Below the pieces are notes generated by a model, which had not been told where the DNA came from, ran no database searches, and worked only from the letters and a program-made list of their open reading frames with translations. From Luteimicrobium album (lineage in GTDB: Bacteria; Actinomycetota; Actinomycetes; Actinomycetales; Cellulomonadaceae), in contig NZ_BSUK01000001.1 in assembly GCF_030161555.1 (NCBI RefSeq), positions 2,170,001 to 2,234,000 on the forward strand: DNA of 64,000 bases. Reading direction: 5' to 3'. The position numbers and the translations under genes were made by a program. The stretch's first letter is position 1; every line of letters starts with the position of its first letter. This document shows, piece by piece, positions 36,238 through 46,019 of this stretch.

Positions 36238-36254
36238 GTGAAAGCTCTTTTCAC
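36238..36254. promoter_or_regulatory. Candidate MurR/RpiR operator of the amino-sugar operon
   Basis: GTGAAAGCTCTTTTCAC: perfect 6-base arms GTGAAA / TTTCAC, five bases apart, 87 bases upstream of the substrate-binding protein gene. Its position at the operon head and the RpiR gene at the operon end make it the best operator candidate. Confidence 0.55.
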
Positions 36255-36274
36255 ATGTACGCTCATGCGTGAGA

Positions 36275-36308
36275 GTTGCTATCAGACGCGGAGGGGCGTC
36301 CCAGCAAC
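36275..36308 (+). promoter_or_regulatory. Leader hairpin of the amino-sugar operon
   Basis: GTTGCT (36275-36280) pairs with AGCAAC (36303-36308) and GACGC (36285-36289) with GCGTC (36296-36300), a two-part stem in the 5' leader, 32 bases before the first ATG. It might affect mRNA stability or translation; it matches no riboswitch that I know. Confidence 0.35.
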
Positions 36309-36340
36309 GAGGCTGAACACCACACGGACGAGGAGCTCTC

Positions 36341-37624
36341 ATGAGGAGAACGAAGTTCTACCCGATCGCCGCCGCGGCGACGGTTCTGACGCTCACCCTG
36401 GCCGCCTGCTCGGGCAGCGGCGACGACGACTCGGGCAAGGGCAAGACGCTCGACGTCTGGATCATGAAGGGGACCAACCCCGACTCGGAGCCCTTCTTCG
36501 CTGACGTCGCCAAGGCGTTCAAGGAGGAGACGGGCGCGACCCTCAAGGTCGAGTACGTCGAGTGGGCCGACGCGCACGACCGGTTCGTCACCGCGATCGC
36601 GGGCGGCACGACGCCCGACGTCGCCGAGACCGGCACCACCTGGACGCCGGAGTTCGCCGACGCCGGCGCGCTGGCCCCCATCGACGACTACGTCAAGAAG
36701 GACAACCTCGGCGACGACCTCGTCAAGGGGCTCGTCGAGGCGGGCACGTACGACGACAAGCTCTACGGCATGCCCTGGTATGCCGGCGTCCGATCGCTCG
36801 TCTACCGCAGCGACCTTTTCGACAAGCTGGGCCTCAAGGCGCCGACCACGTGGGCGGAGCTCCAGGCCGACGCGCAGGCCATCAAGAAGGCCGACCCGAA
36901 GATGCTGGGCGTCGCGGTCCCCGGCGACGCCGAGTTCACCGTCTACCCGTGGGTCTGGGGCGCGGGCGGCCAGGTCGCCACGCAGTCCGGCGGCCAGTGG
37001 ACCTCGGGCCTCGACAGCGCCGAGGCGCGCAAGGGCATCTCGTTCTGGACGGGGCTCGCGACGCAGGACAAGCTCTCGTCCGCGGGCGCGACGACCTGGA
37101 AGGAGACCGACGTCCTCGACGCGTTCGCGAACGGCGACGTCGGCATGGCGGTCATGGGCTCGTGGACCCCGGCGGCCATCACCGAGAAGAACCCCGAGAT
37201 GAAGGGGAAGTTCGCGGCCGTGCCGATCCCGGGCGAGACCGGCGGCATCGCGCCGTCCGTGCTCGGCGGCTCGCACCTGAGCATGTTCAACACGGCCAAG
37301 GACAAGGACCTGGCCTGGGACTTCATCAAGCTCATGACGACGGGCAAGTTCGCGCAGGAGTGGGCCGACGACTCCGGCTACTTCCCGGGCCAGACGTCGC
37401 TCCTCGACAAGGCGGTGAAGAGCACCGACTCGCTGGTCGCGCCCTTCGCGAAGCAGTTCGTCGACGGCGGCGCCTCCGTCCCCGTCTCCCCGAACTTCGG
37501 GGCGGTCCAGGCGAAGAAGACGACGAGCGTCATGATGCAGTCCATCCTGTCCGGCAAGTCGAGCGTCGACGACGCCACGACCGCGGCCGCGCAGGAGATG
37601 ACCTCGCTGCTCAACGGGAAGTGA
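36341..37624 (+). CDS. Sugar ABC transporter substrate-binding lipoprotein
   Basis: 427 residues of the extracellular binding protein family 1 (SBP_bac_1). Lipobox LAAC at about residue 20-23 anchors it outside the membrane; WIMKGTNPDSEPFFADVAKAFKEE, GTTPDVAETGTTW and GMPWYAGVRSLVYRSDLF are typical. Clear site GAGGAG before the ATG. First gene of a run in which most junctions are 4-base overlaps or 4-base gaps. From the downstream enzymes the ligand is likely MurNAc, anhydroMurNAc, a GlcNAc-MurNAc disaccharide or a muropeptide; the sequence alone does not tell. Confidence 0.9.
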   Translation: MRRTKFYPIAAAATVLTLTLAACSGSGDDDSGKGKTLDVWIMKGTNPDSEPFFADVAKAFKEETGATLKVEYVEWADAHDRFVTAIAGGTTPDVAETGTTWTPEFADAGALAPIDDYVKKDNLGDDLVKGLVEAGTYDDKLYGMPWYAGVRSLVYRSDLFDKLGLKAPTTWAELQADAQAIKKADPKMLGVAVPGDAEFTVYPWVWGAGGQVATQSGGQWTSGLDSAEARKGISFWTGLATQDKLSSAGATTWKETDVLDAFANGDVGMAVMGSWTPAAITEKNPEMKGKFAAVPIPGETGGIAPSVLGGSHLSMFNTAKDKDLAWDFIKLMTTGKFAQEWADDSGYFPGQTSLLDKAVKSTDSLVAPFAKQFVDGGASVPVSPNFGAVQAKKTTSVMMQSILSGKSSVDDATTAAAQEMTSLLNGK

Positions 37625-37628
37625 CCCG

Positions 37629-38576
37629 GTGGCGGTGACGTACCCGACCCCGGGCGGGGGCGCCGCCCGCGGCCCGAGCCGCCGGGGGATCGCACGGATC
37701 CGGCCGTGGCTCCTGCTCGCGCCGGCGCTGATCATCCTCGGGGTCCTGCTCCTGTGGCCCCTCGTGCGGATGGCGATGTTCTCGCTGCAGGACTACGGCC
37801 TGCGCGAGATCGTCTCCGGGAGCACGAACTGGATCGGGTTCGCGAACTTCACGGAGATCCTCACCTCGCGCGACCTGTGGGCCGTCGTCCTGCCGAACAC
37901 GGTGGGCTTCGCGGTCCTGTCGGTCACGGGGACCGTAGTGTTCGGGACGCTCGTGGCGCTCCTCCTGCAGTCGCTCGGCCCGCGCACCCGCGGGTTCGTC
38001 ACGGGCGCCATCATGGCGGCGTGGGCGATGCCCGCGGTCACGGGCACGTACGTGTGGGTGTGGATCTTCGACGCCGACCACGGCGTCTTCAACCAGGTCC
38101 TCACGTCGCTCGGGATCATCGACCAGCCGGTCAACTGGTTCACGGACCGCTGGTCGTTCTACGCGATCGTCCTGCTCAACGTGATCCACCACGGCTTCCC
38201 GTTCGTCGCCGTCACCGTGCTCGCGGGCCTGCTGGGGGTGCCGCGCGAGATCCACGAGGCCGCGGAGGTCGACGGCGCGGGGGCGTTCCGCCGGTTCTTC
38301 CAGATCACGTTCCCGCAGCTCCGCCAGGTGTTCGCGGTCGTGATCATCCTGTCGACGATCTGGGACTTCAAGGTCTTCGCGCAGGTGTACCTCATGCCGG
38401 GCGGCGCGGGCTCGAACCGTGACGTCCTCAACCTGGGCGTGTGGTCGTACGTCGAGTCGTTCGGCCAGAACCGGTACGGCTTCGGCTCCGCGATCGCCGT
38501 CCTGCTCACGCTGCTGCTGCTCGTCATCACGGCGGTGTACGTGCGGACGATCCTGCGAGAGGAGAAGAACCTGTGA
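37629..38576 (+). CDS. Sugar ABC permease, MalF-type
   Basis: 315 residues, six membrane helices after a cytoplasmic N-terminus (WLLLAPALIILGVLLLWPLV begins helix 1). The EAA loop that docks the ATPase reads EAAEVDGAGAFRRFFQITFP. GTG start four bases after the binding-protein stop. Pairs with the next permease. Confidence 0.9.
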   Translation: MAVTYPTPGGGAARGPSRRGIARIRPWLLLAPALIILGVLLLWPLVRMAMFSLQDYGLREIVSGSTNWIGFANFTEILTSRDLWAVVLPNTVGFAVLSVTGTVVFGTLVALLLQSLGPRTRGFVTGAIMAAWAMPAVTGTYVWVWIFDADHGVFNQVLTSLGIIDQPVNWFTDRWSFYAIVLLNVIHHGFPFVAVTVLAGLLGVPREIHEAAEVDGAGAFRRFFQITFPQLRQVFAVVIILSTIWDFKVFAQVYLMPGGAGSNRDVLNLGVWSYVESFGQNRYGFGSAIAVLLTLLLLVITAVYVRTILREEKNL

Positions 38577-39403
38577 GGCGCACCTCCACCGGGGTCAAGG
38601 CGACCAAGGCCGTCCTCGTCGTCCTGCTCCTGGCCTTCACGCTCTTCCCCACGTACTGGATGCTCGTCAGCGCGTTCGACGACCGCGCCGGGCAGGGCGG
38701 CGCGACCCTCGTGCCGCGCGAGTTCACGTTCCACAACTTCTCGTACGTCCTCACGGACGGCGGGTTCGGGACGTTCCTGCGCAACTCGGTGGTCGTCGCG
38801 CTCGCGACGGTCGTGATCTCGGGGGTCGTGGCGCTCCTCGCGTCCGTCGCGGTCGCGCGGTTCCGGTTCAGGTTCCGCACGCAGATGCTCATGCTGATCC
38901 TCGTCGTGCAGATGGTGCCGCTCGAGGCGCTCGTGATCCCGCTGTTCGTGCAGATCCGCGACCTGCAGCTCCTCGGCACGCTCACCGGCCTGGTGATCGT
39001 CTACGTGTCGCTCGCGCTGCCGTTCGGGATCTGGATGCTGCGCGGGTTCGTCGCGGCCGTGCCGGTCGAGCTCGAGGAGGCCGCGTACCTCGACGGGGCG
39101 AGCTGGACCCGGATGTTCCGGTCCGTGCTCCTGCCGCTCGTGGCGCCGGGGCTCGTGGCGACGAGCATCTTCAGCTTCATCACCGCCTGGAACGAGTTCA
39201 TCTTCGCGATGACGCTGCTGGGCGGCGAGGCCGACAAGTACACGGTCGCGATCGGCCTCAAGTCGTTCTTCCAGCAGAACTCGAACGACTGGGGCGCCAT
39301 CATGGCCGGCTCGACGATCATCACCGTGCCGGTCATGGTGTTCTTCATCCTGGTCCAGAAGCGGCTGTCCGCCGGGCTCGTCGCGGGGGCGGTCAAGGGA
39401 TGA
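38573..39403 (+). CDS. Sugar ABC permease, MalG-type
   Basis: 276 residues from GTG 38573 (GTGA overlap). Six helices (AVLVVLLLAFTLFPTYWMLV first), EAA loop EEAAYLDGASWTRMFRSVLLP, and the end QKRLSAGLVAGAVKG typical of MalG-like subunits. No ATP-binding gene is in the cluster, so a shared ATPase of the MsiK kind probably energises it. Confidence 0.9.
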   Translation: MRRTSTGVKATKAVLVVLLLAFTLFPTYWMLVSAFDDRAGQGGATLVPREFTFHNFSYVLTDGGFGTFLRNSVVVALATVVISGVVALLASVAVARFRFRFRTQMLMLILVVQMVPLEALVIPLFVQIRDLQLLGTLTGLVIVYVSLALPFGIWMLRGFVAAVPVELEEAAYLDGASWTRMFRSVLLPLVAPGLVATSIFSFITAWNEFIFAMTLLGGEADKYTVAIGLKSFFQQNSNDWGAIMAGSTIITVPVMVFFILVQKRLSAGLVAGAVKG

Positions 39404-41019
39404 GCCGGGATCCGGGCCTCGTCGGTGGCGGCGCGCACGACCCCGAGCTGGACCGGCTCGCGGCGAGCGTCCTGCTGCCCGGGTTCGTGGGGCGCAGCGT
39501 CCCCGCCTGGCTGGCGCGCGCGCTCGACGGTGGGCTCGCGGGGGTCGTGCTGTTCGCGCAGAACCTCGACCCCGAGGACCCGGCCCAGGCCGCCCGCCTC
39601 GGCGCGGAGCTCCGGGCGCACGCCGACGCGCCCGTCGTCGCGGTCGACGAGGAGGGCGGGGTCGTGACCCGGCTCGAGTCGGCGCACGGCTCGACCCTCC
39701 CGTCGCCCGCGCAGCTCGGTCTGGTCGACGACGTCGTCCTCACCGAGGCGGTCGGGCGCGCGCTGGGTGAACGCGTCCGGGCCGCCGGGGGAACCCTCGT
39801 CCTCGCTCCCGACGCCGACGTCGCGTCCGACCCGCGCAACCCCGTGATCGGGCCGCGGGCGTTCGGCTCCGGCCCGGAGCTGGTGGCGCGGCACGTCGCG
39901 GCGTCCGTCCGCGGGATCCAGGCGGCCGGCGTCGGGGCGTGCGCGAAGCACTGGCCCGGGCACGGCGCCACGACCGTGGACTCGCACCTCGAGCTGCCGT
40001 CGGTGCCGCGGGCCGTGCTCGACGCCGGCCACGACGTCCCGTTCCGCGCCGCGGTCGACGCGGGGGTCGCGGCCGTCATGACGGCGCACGTCGTCGTGCC
40101 CGAGGCCGGAGACGCGCCCGCGACCGTCAATCCCACCCTGATCGGCGAGCTGCGCGCGCTGGGCTTCGACGGCCCCGTCGTGACGGACGCCATCGACATG
40201 GCCGCGATCCGCGCCACCTACGGGATCCCCGCCGGGGCGGTCGGCGCGCTGCGCGCCGGCGTCGACCTCGTCTGCCTCGGCAACCCGGGCTTCGCCCCCG
40301 CCGCCGGCGACGGCACCGACGGCCCTGCCGGCTCGTATGACGGTGAGGCGCTCTACCTGGCGGTACACCGCGCCGTCGTCGATGCTGTCCGGGAGGGCAA
40401 CCTCGACCGCGACCGGCTGGAGCAGGCGTCGCTGCGTGTCGCGACTCTGCGCGTCTCCGGGAACGGCGGCCCGACGGCGGCGGGGGCTGCGACGCCCGCC
40501 GTCGCCGGGCCGGAACCCCGCGGGTCCTCCCGCGAGGTCGCTCCCGGCCTCGATCTCGACCAGGTCGCCGTCCGCGTCGCCGCGGCGGTCCTGGCCCGCA
40601 CGCTGCCGGCGCGCCCAGCCCCGTTCGGCACGGTCCGCGACGCGCGCGCGGCTGCGACGGCCGCCGTCGCCTCGCGCGCACACCCGGTGGTGCCCGCGCT
40701 CGAGCAGCACACGACGCCCGGTGCGACCGGCGTGGCCGTCGTCGTCGACCGGCTGGCCGAGCGCAAGCAGCGCGCCGCCGTGCAGTGGCTGCGCGAGCAG
40801 GGCCGGCTGGCGCTCGTCGTCGACGTCGGCGCACCCGGCGCCCACGTGCCCGGCTCGGTCGCACGGGCGGGCGTGCCGCGCGTCCCGCTCGGCGCCGACT
40901 CCCGGTTCTCGGTGCGCGTCCTCGACCGCGTGCTCGCCGGTCTGGCCGACGCGGCGCCCGACGACGGCGCAGCGGCCGTGCGCGCCCACCGCGCTCCCGC
41001 CCCGGGGGCGTCGCGATGA
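39400..41019 (+). CDS. nagZ: GH3 beta-N-acetylglucosaminidase, NagZ-like
   Basis: 539 residues. GH3 domain (about 15-365): DEEGGVVTRL, KHWPGHGATTVDSH with the His/Asp loop that serves as acid/base in NagZ, and VVTDAIDMAAI with the nucleophile Asp. A C-terminal region of about 150 residues (from LDLDQVAVRVAAAVLART) exceeds the 340-residue bacterial NagZ and resembles the GH3 C-terminal domain. No signal peptide, so it should act inside the cell on imported GlcNAc-(anhydro)MurNAc units. ATGA overlap with the permease. Confidence 0.88.
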   Translation: MSRDPGLVGGGAHDPELDRLAASVLLPGFVGRSVPAWLARALDGGLAGVVLFAQNLDPEDPAQAARLGAELRAHADAPVVAVDEEGGVVTRLESAHGSTLPSPAQLGLVDDVVLTEAVGRALGERVRAAGGTLVLAPDADVASDPRNPVIGPRAFGSGPELVARHVAASVRGIQAAGVGACAKHWPGHGATTVDSHLELPSVPRAVLDAGHDVPFRAAVDAGVAAVMTAHVVVPEAGDAPATVNPTLIGELRALGFDGPVVTDAIDMAAIRATYGIPAGAVGALRAGVDLVCLGNPGFAPAAGDGTDGPAGSYDGEALYLAVHRAVVDAVREGNLDRDRLEQASLRVATLRVSGNGGPTAAGAATPAVAGPEPRGSSREVAPGLDLDQVAVRVAAAVLARTLPARPAPFGTVRDARAAATAAVASRAHPVVPALEQHTTPGATGVAVVVDRLAERKQRAAVQWLREQGRLALVVDVGAPGAHVPGSVARAGVPRVPLGADSRFSVRVLDRVLAGLADAAPDDGAAAVRAHRAPAPGASR

Positions 41020-42267
41020 GGGTGCTCGCCCTGCAGTCGGGGACGTCCGCCGACGGGATCGACGCGGCGATCGTCGAGGTCGCGGCGTCGGGGAGCGGCG
41101 TCGCCCCGCGCTGGACGTGCGCGTCGTGGACGTGCGGACCGTGCCGTGGGAGCCCGCGGCGCGCGAGGTCGTGCTCGACGCCGTCGAGGGCGGCCCGGTC
41201 GACCCGGCCGGCTGGTGCCGGCTCGAGACGACGGTCGGGCAGGCGCTCGCCGCCGCGGGCCGCGCGGTCGTCGCCGGGGCCGGACCCGTGGACCTCGTGG
41301 TCTCGCCCGGCCAGACGGTCTTCCACGGGGTCGAGGACGGCCGCACCTGGGGCACGCTCCAGGTGGGGCAGCCCGCGTGGCTGGCCGAGGCGCTGACCAC
41401 GCCCGTGCTGTTCGACGTGCGCGTCGCGGACGTCGCGGCCGGGGAGCGGGGGCCCCGCTCATCGCCGCGTTCGACCGGCTCTGGCTGCGGGACCTCGCCG
41501 CCGCCGCCGGGCCCGGCGGCGTCGCGACGCTCAACCTCGGCGGGATCGCGAACGTCCAGCGCGTGCGGCCGGACGGTGTCGACGCGTTCGACACCGGGCC
41601 GGGCAACGGGCTGCTCGACGGCGTCGTCCGGCGGGCGACGGGTCGCCCCTACGACGCCGACGGCGCCCTGGCGAGGGCCGGGCGCGTCGACGAGACGCTG
41701 CTCGCCGCGCTGCTCGACCACCCCTACCTCCACCGTCCGCCGACGACGACGGGCCGGGAGACCTTCTCGCTCGCCGTCGTCGACGCCGCGCTGGACCGGG
41801 TGCGCGCCGAGGGCCGGCAGGTCGGGCTCGAGGACCAGTGCGCGACGCTCGTCGAGCTGACCGCGCGCTCCGTCGCCGGGGGCGTCGCCGGCCTCGCCAC
41901 CGCCCGTGTGGGGGCGCCGGGGCTCGTGATCGGGTCGGGCGGCGGCATGCGGAACCCCGCGCTCGTCGCGGCGCTGCGCTCGGCGTTCGACCGGGAACTC
42001 GGCACCGGCACGGTACGGCTCGAGTCCAGCGCGGCCCACGGGATCGACCCCGACGCGCGCGAGGCCGTGATGTTCGCCGTCCTCGGGTACCTGTCCGCAC
42101 GCCGGCTCCCGCTCGACCTCCCGACGCGCACCTCCGGGCAGCCGCGGGTCGCCGGGCACCTCGCGGGCTGGGCGTTCGGAGGGGCCGCGTTCCGGGACGC
42201 GCTGGCCGAGGGAATCGACGACGTCGCCGGCCTCACCGTGACGAGCGGTGCGGGGGTGGCGTCGTGA
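41016..42267 (+). CDS. anmK: Anhydro-N-acetylmuramic acid kinase, two frame breaks
   Basis: Converts 1,6-anhydroMurNAc, ATP and water to MurNAc-6-phosphate. ALQSGTSADGIDAAIVEV (N-terminal ATP loop), GQTVFHGVEDGRTWGTLQVGQ, NLGGIANVQRV, FDTGPGNGLLDGVV and GGGMRNPALV are all present but spread over three frames. One base is missing at C4 41104-41107 and one at G5 41448-41452; repaired length about 417. ATG overlaps the nagZ stop (ATGA). Confidence 0.92.
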
Positions 42268-43175
42268 CCCGCGTCGTCGGGGTCGACCTCGGCAAGACGA
42301 CGTGCCGGGTCGTGGCGCGCGACGGCGACGACGTACGCGCGGGCGAGGCTCCCGGCGCGCCGGGGCTCGCGTCGCCGGACGGCGTCGCCCGCGCCCTGGA
42401 GTCGGTGCTCGCCGCGCTGGGGGCGGCGGGCGCCGGCACTCCGGAGGCGCTCGGCGTCGGGGCCGCAGGTGCGCTCGCGGCCCCCGACGCCGCCGGCCGG
42501 CTCGCGGCCGAGCTCGCCGCGGCCTGCGGGACACGCGTCGCCGTCACGTCCGACGCGACGGTCGCGCACGCCGGCGTCTTCGGCGGCCGTGCGGGGACCG
42601 TCGTGGCGGTGGGCACCGGCACCGTGCTCGTCGCGCTCGACGACGCCGGGACGCTCCGGACGCTCGACGGCTGGGGGCCCTGGCTCGGTGACGACGGCAG
42701 CGGCGCGTGGCTCGGCCGCGCCGGCCTGCGCGCAGTGCTCCGGGCGGCCGAGGGCCGCGGCGACCCGACCGTGCTGACGGAGCGGGCGCGCCTGTGGGGC
42801 GGCGAGCCCGCGGCGCTCCCGGGCCTCGTCGCCGGGGCCGATGCACCCGCCCGCACCCTCGCGTCGTTCGCGCCCGACGTGCTGGCCGCCGCACGCGACG
42901 GCGACCAGGTCGCCCGGACGGTCGTCGACGACGCCGTCCGCGTCGTCGCCGACGTGTGCGCCCACGCCGCAGCGCCCTACGCGCTCCTCGGCGGGATCGC
43001 GACCAGCGAGCCGTACGCGTCGGCGCTGCGGGACGCGCTCGGGCCGGACCGCGCGGTCGACCCCGCCCCGCCCGACGACGCACGCCTCGAGCCCGCCCTC
43101 CGGGGCGCGCTGCTCCTCGCGACCGACCCCACGACCCCCTACGAGAGGACGGTGAGCCGCCGTGACCCGGTCTGA
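42264..43175 (+). CDS. BadF/BadG-family sugar kinase (GlcNAc or MurNAc kinase)
   Basis: 303 residues of the ASKHA fold: VVGVDLGKTTCRVVARDG (phosphate loop 1), TSDATVAHAGVFGGRAGTVVAVGTGTV (phosphate loop 2) and ALLGGIATSEPY (adenosine motif). GWGPWLGDDGSGAWLGR matches N-acetylglucosamine kinase and MurK-type enzymes. After NagZ action, free GlcNAc and MurNAc both need phosphorylation, so either is a plausible substrate. GTGA overlap with anmK; its end overlaps murQ by 14 bases. Confidence 0.88.
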   Translation: MTRVVGVDLGKTTCRVVARDGDDVRAGEAPGAPGLASPDGVARALESVLAALGAAGAGTPEALGVGAAGALAAPDAAGRLAAELAAACGTRVAVTSDATVAHAGVFGGRAGTVVAVGTGTVLVALDDAGTLRTLDGWGPWLGDDGSGAWLGRAGLRAVLRAAEGRGDPTVLTERARLWGGEPAALPGLVAGADAPARTLASFAPDVLAAARDGDQVARTVVDDAVRVVADVCAHAAAPYALLGGIATSEPYASALRDALGPDRAVDPAPPDDARLEPALRGALLLATDPTTPYERTVSRRDPV

Positions 43176-44092
43176 CCGCATCGCCCGCCTGCGCACCGAG
43201 CTGGAGGGCCTCACGACCGAGCACGCCGCCGCGGAGTTCGCCGACCTGGACGTCCTGCCCACCCGGGACGCCGTCCGGGTCATGCTCGACGACGGCCGCC
43301 AGGTCGCCGACGCCGTCCTCGCCCGCGCCGACGACATCGCGCGCGCGGTGGACCTCGTCGCCGACCGGATGCAGCGCGGCGGCCGCCTCATCTACCTCGG
43401 CGCCGGCACGCCCGGGCGGCTCGGCGTGCTCGACGCGAGCGAGATCCCCCGACGTTCGGCCTCGACCCGAGCCGCGTCGTCGGGATCATCGCGGGCGGGC
43501 CGTCCGCCCTGGTCAGCTCGATCGAGGGCGCCGAGGACGACGCCGCCCTGGGCGCCGCCGACCTCGAGGCCGCCCACCTGGGCCCGGACGACGTCGTCGT
43601 CGGGATCACCGCGTCCGGGCGCACGCCGTACGTCGTCGGCGGGCTCACGCACGCCCGGACCCTCGGGGCGGGGACCGTGGCCGTCGCCTGCAACAGCGGG
43701 ACGCCCGTCGCGGCGCTCGCGGACGTGGGGATCGAGGTCGTCGTCGGGCCCGAGGTCGTGGCCGGGTCGACCCGCCTCAAGGCGGGCACCGCGCAGAAGC
43801 TCGTGCTCAACGCGATCTCGACCGTGACGATGATCCGGCTCGGCAAGACCTACGCCGGGCACATGGTGGACCTGCAGACGTCCAACGAGAAGCTCCGCGC
43901 CCGGGGGAGCGGACGGTCATGCTGGTCACCGGAGTGGACGAAGACACGGCGCGTGCCGCGCTGCGTGCCACCGACGGGGCGGTCAAGGCTGCCATCCTGG
44001 TCTCCATGAAGGACCTGACAGGTCAGCAGGCGCTGGACCTGCTCGCGGCGCACGGCGGCCGCCTGCGCGACGCGCTCGAGGCGACCGCGTGA
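43162..44092 (+). CDS. murQ: MurNAc-6-phosphate etherase, two frame breaks
   Basis: Cleaves the lactyl ether of MurNAc-6-P to GlcNAc-6-P and D-lactate. SIS-domain protein, about 310 residues after repair. [81 protein letters not shown] and [20 protein letters not shown] segments are characteristic. One base is missing at C5 43446-43450 and one at G5 43903-43907. GTG start inside the end of the kinase gene. Confidence 0.95.
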
Positions 44093-44955
44093 CCGACGTC
44101 CTGCTCGAGATCCGGCGCTCGCTCGAGGCGCCGCGCGCGGCCGAGGCCCGGGTCGCGCAGCTCGTCGCGGGCAACCCCGAGATCGTCGCGGCGTCGACCA
44201 TCACCGAGATCGCGCGCGAGTCGGGCGCGTCGCAGGCGACGGTCGCCCGCTACTGCCAGACGCTCGGGTACCGGGGGTACCGGGACTTCCGGCTGGCGGT
44301 CGTCGAGGCGCTGTCGCGCGAGGGCGCCGCGCGCGACCACTTCCACATCGACGACGCCGAGATCGACCCCACCGACACCACGGCCGAGACCGTGGCCAAG
44401 GTGGTGTTCCAGGAGGTCCAGGCGCTGCGCGCGCTCGGGGACCAGCTCGACGTAGCGGCCGTCGACCGGGTCGTCGAGGCGCTTCTCGGCGCGAGGCGCG
44501 TCGAGCTCTACGGCGCCGGGGCGTCGGGGCTCGCGGCGCAGGACCTGTTCCAGAAGCTGTCGCGCGTCCGGTTCGCCGTCGGCTGCTCGTCCGACGTGCA
44601 CCAGACGCTCGCGCAGGTCGCGCTCCTCGAGCCGGGCGACGTCGCGATCGGGTTCACGCACTCCGGGGCGACGCACGAGACCCTCGACGTGCTCGCCGCC
44701 GCCCGAGCCGCGGGCGCCACGACCGTCGCCGTCACCAACGGCACCGGGACGTCCGTCGACCGGCACGCCGACGTCGTCCTCACCACGCAGGTCCGCGAGA
44801 GCCTGTTCCGGGCCGGCGCCATGGTGAGCCGGACGGCGCAGCTCGCGATCGTCGACATCCTGTTCGTGCGCGTCGTGCAGAAGAGCTTCGACACGTCCGC
44901 GGACGCCCTCCGCCGCACCTACGAGGCCGTGGCCCCGCACCGCCCCGCCCACTGA
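44089..44955 (+). CDS. murR: MurR/RpiR-family regulator of the amino-sugar operon
   Basis: 288 residues. N-terminal HTH_6 (ITEIARESGASQATVARYCQTLGYRGYRDFRLA) and C-terminal SIS sugar-phosphate domain (VELYGAGASGLAAQDLFQKLSRV, DVAIGFTHSGATHETLDVL). MurNAc-6-P is the effector of E. coli MurR, and the same is likely here. As last gene of the operon (GTGA overlap with murQ) it should feed back on the palindrome at 36238-36254. Convergent with the next gene, with 11 bases between. Confidence 0.9.
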   Translation: MTDVLLEIRRSLEAPRAAEARVAQLVAGNPEIVAASTITEIARESGASQATVARYCQTLGYRGYRDFRLAVVEALSREGAARDHFHIDDAEIDPTDTTAETVAKVVFQEVQALRALGDQLDVAAVDRVVEALLGARRVELYGAGASGLAAQDLFQKLSRVRFAVGCSSDVHQTLAQVALLEPGDVAIGFTHSGATHETLDVLAAARAAGATTVAVTNGTGTSVDRHADVVLTTQVRESLFRAGAMVSRTAQLAIVDILFVRVVQKSFDTSADALRRTYEAVAPHRPAH

Positions 44956-44966
44956 CTACTTCGCGG

Positions 44967-45962
44967 TCAGATCGCGCGGGCGTGGGCGACCAGGCGGTCG
45001 GAGAGCGCGTCGAACGCGGGATCCACGTCCTGGTAGTGCGGGTGCGCGTCGAACCAGGCGATCTGCTCGACGGCGCCCTCGTCGTAGGTCGTGGTGGTCC
45101 GGAACTCCGGGACGAGCGCGCGGACCTTCGCGTTGTCGAAGACCATCGAGTGCGCCTTGTCGCCCAGCAGCCCAGGGCCGTGCTCGGGGGCGGCGAGGGC
45201 GATCGTCTCGGACGCGACGTGCACGAGCTCCGGCTCGACGCCGGCCGCCTGCCCGAGCCACGTGTACACCTGGTCCCAGGTGGGCGTGTGGTCGCCGGTC
45301 AGCGTGAACGCCTCGCCGGTCGCGGCGGGGTGGCCGAGCAGCCCCTCGAGCCCGACGGCGACGTCCTTCGCGTGCGTGAGCGTCCACAGGCTCGTGCCGT
45401 CCCCGTGCACGACGACGGGCTTGCCGGCCCGCATGCGGGCGACGTCGGTCCAGCCGCCCGTCGTGGGGAGGATGGTGCGGTCGTAGGTGTGCGAGGGCCG
45501 GATGATCGTGGCCGGGAAGCCGCGGTCGCGGTAGGCGGCGACGAGTAGGTCCTCGCAGGCCGCCTTGTCGCGCGAGTACTGCCAGAACGGGTTGCGCAGC
45601 GGCGTCGACTCCGTCACGGGCAGGCGCGACGGCGGCTTCTGGTACGCCGACGCCGAGCTGATGAACACGTACTGGCCGACCCGCCCGTCGAACCGCTCGA
45701 CATCCGCGGCGACGTGCTCGGTCGTGAACGCCATGAACTGCGCGACGACGTCGAACTCCTCGCCACCGAGCGCGGCGTCGAGCGACGCGGGGTCGCGCAG
45801 GTCGCCGGTGAGGCGGCGGACGTCGTCGGGCAGGGGGCGCAGGGTCGTGGTGCCGCGGTTGAGGACGGTCACGTGGTGCCCCGCCTCGACCGCGCGCTGC
45901 ACGGTCGCCGCGGAGATCACGCCGCTGCCGCCGAGGAACAGGATGCGCTTCGTCGCAGTCAT
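44967..45962 (-). CDS. NAD-dependent epimerase/dehydratase-like SDR
   Basis: 331 residues. N-terminal Rossmann loop RILFLGGSGVISAATVQRAV (an atypical GGSGxIS in place of GGxGFIG), TGDLRDPASLDAAL, SSASAYQKPP, and the active-site YSRDKAACEDLLV. This resembles the atypical extended SDRs related to CSP41 and NAD-epimerases with unknown substrates. It is not part of the opposite-strand amino-sugar operon. Substrate unknown. Confidence 0.85.
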   Translation of the reverse strand: MTATKRILFLGGSGVISAATVQRAVEAGHHVTVLNRGTTTLRPLPDDVRRLTGDLRDPASLDAALGGEEFDVVAQFMAFTTEHVAADVERFDGRVGQYVFISSASAYQKPPSRLPVTESTPLRNPFWQYSRDKAACEDLLVAAYRDRGFPATIIRPSHTYDRTILPTTGGWTDVARMRAGKPVVVHGDGTSLWTLTHAKDVAVGLEGLLGHPAATGEAFTLTGDHTPTWDQVYTWLGQAAGVEPELVHVASETIALAAPEHGPGLLGDKAHSMVFDNAKVRALVPEFRTTTTYDEGAVEQIAWFDAHPHYQDVDPAFDALSDRLVAHARAI

Positions 45963-46019
45963 GGGCCGATCATCGCACCTGCACGGGGTCCGCTCGCAAC
46001 GATTCGACCCGCGGCCGGC

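Noticed and set aside
39001..42534. A 1177-codon minus-strand frame opposite nagZ and anmK
   Set aside because: Low-complexity antisense of recognised enzymes.
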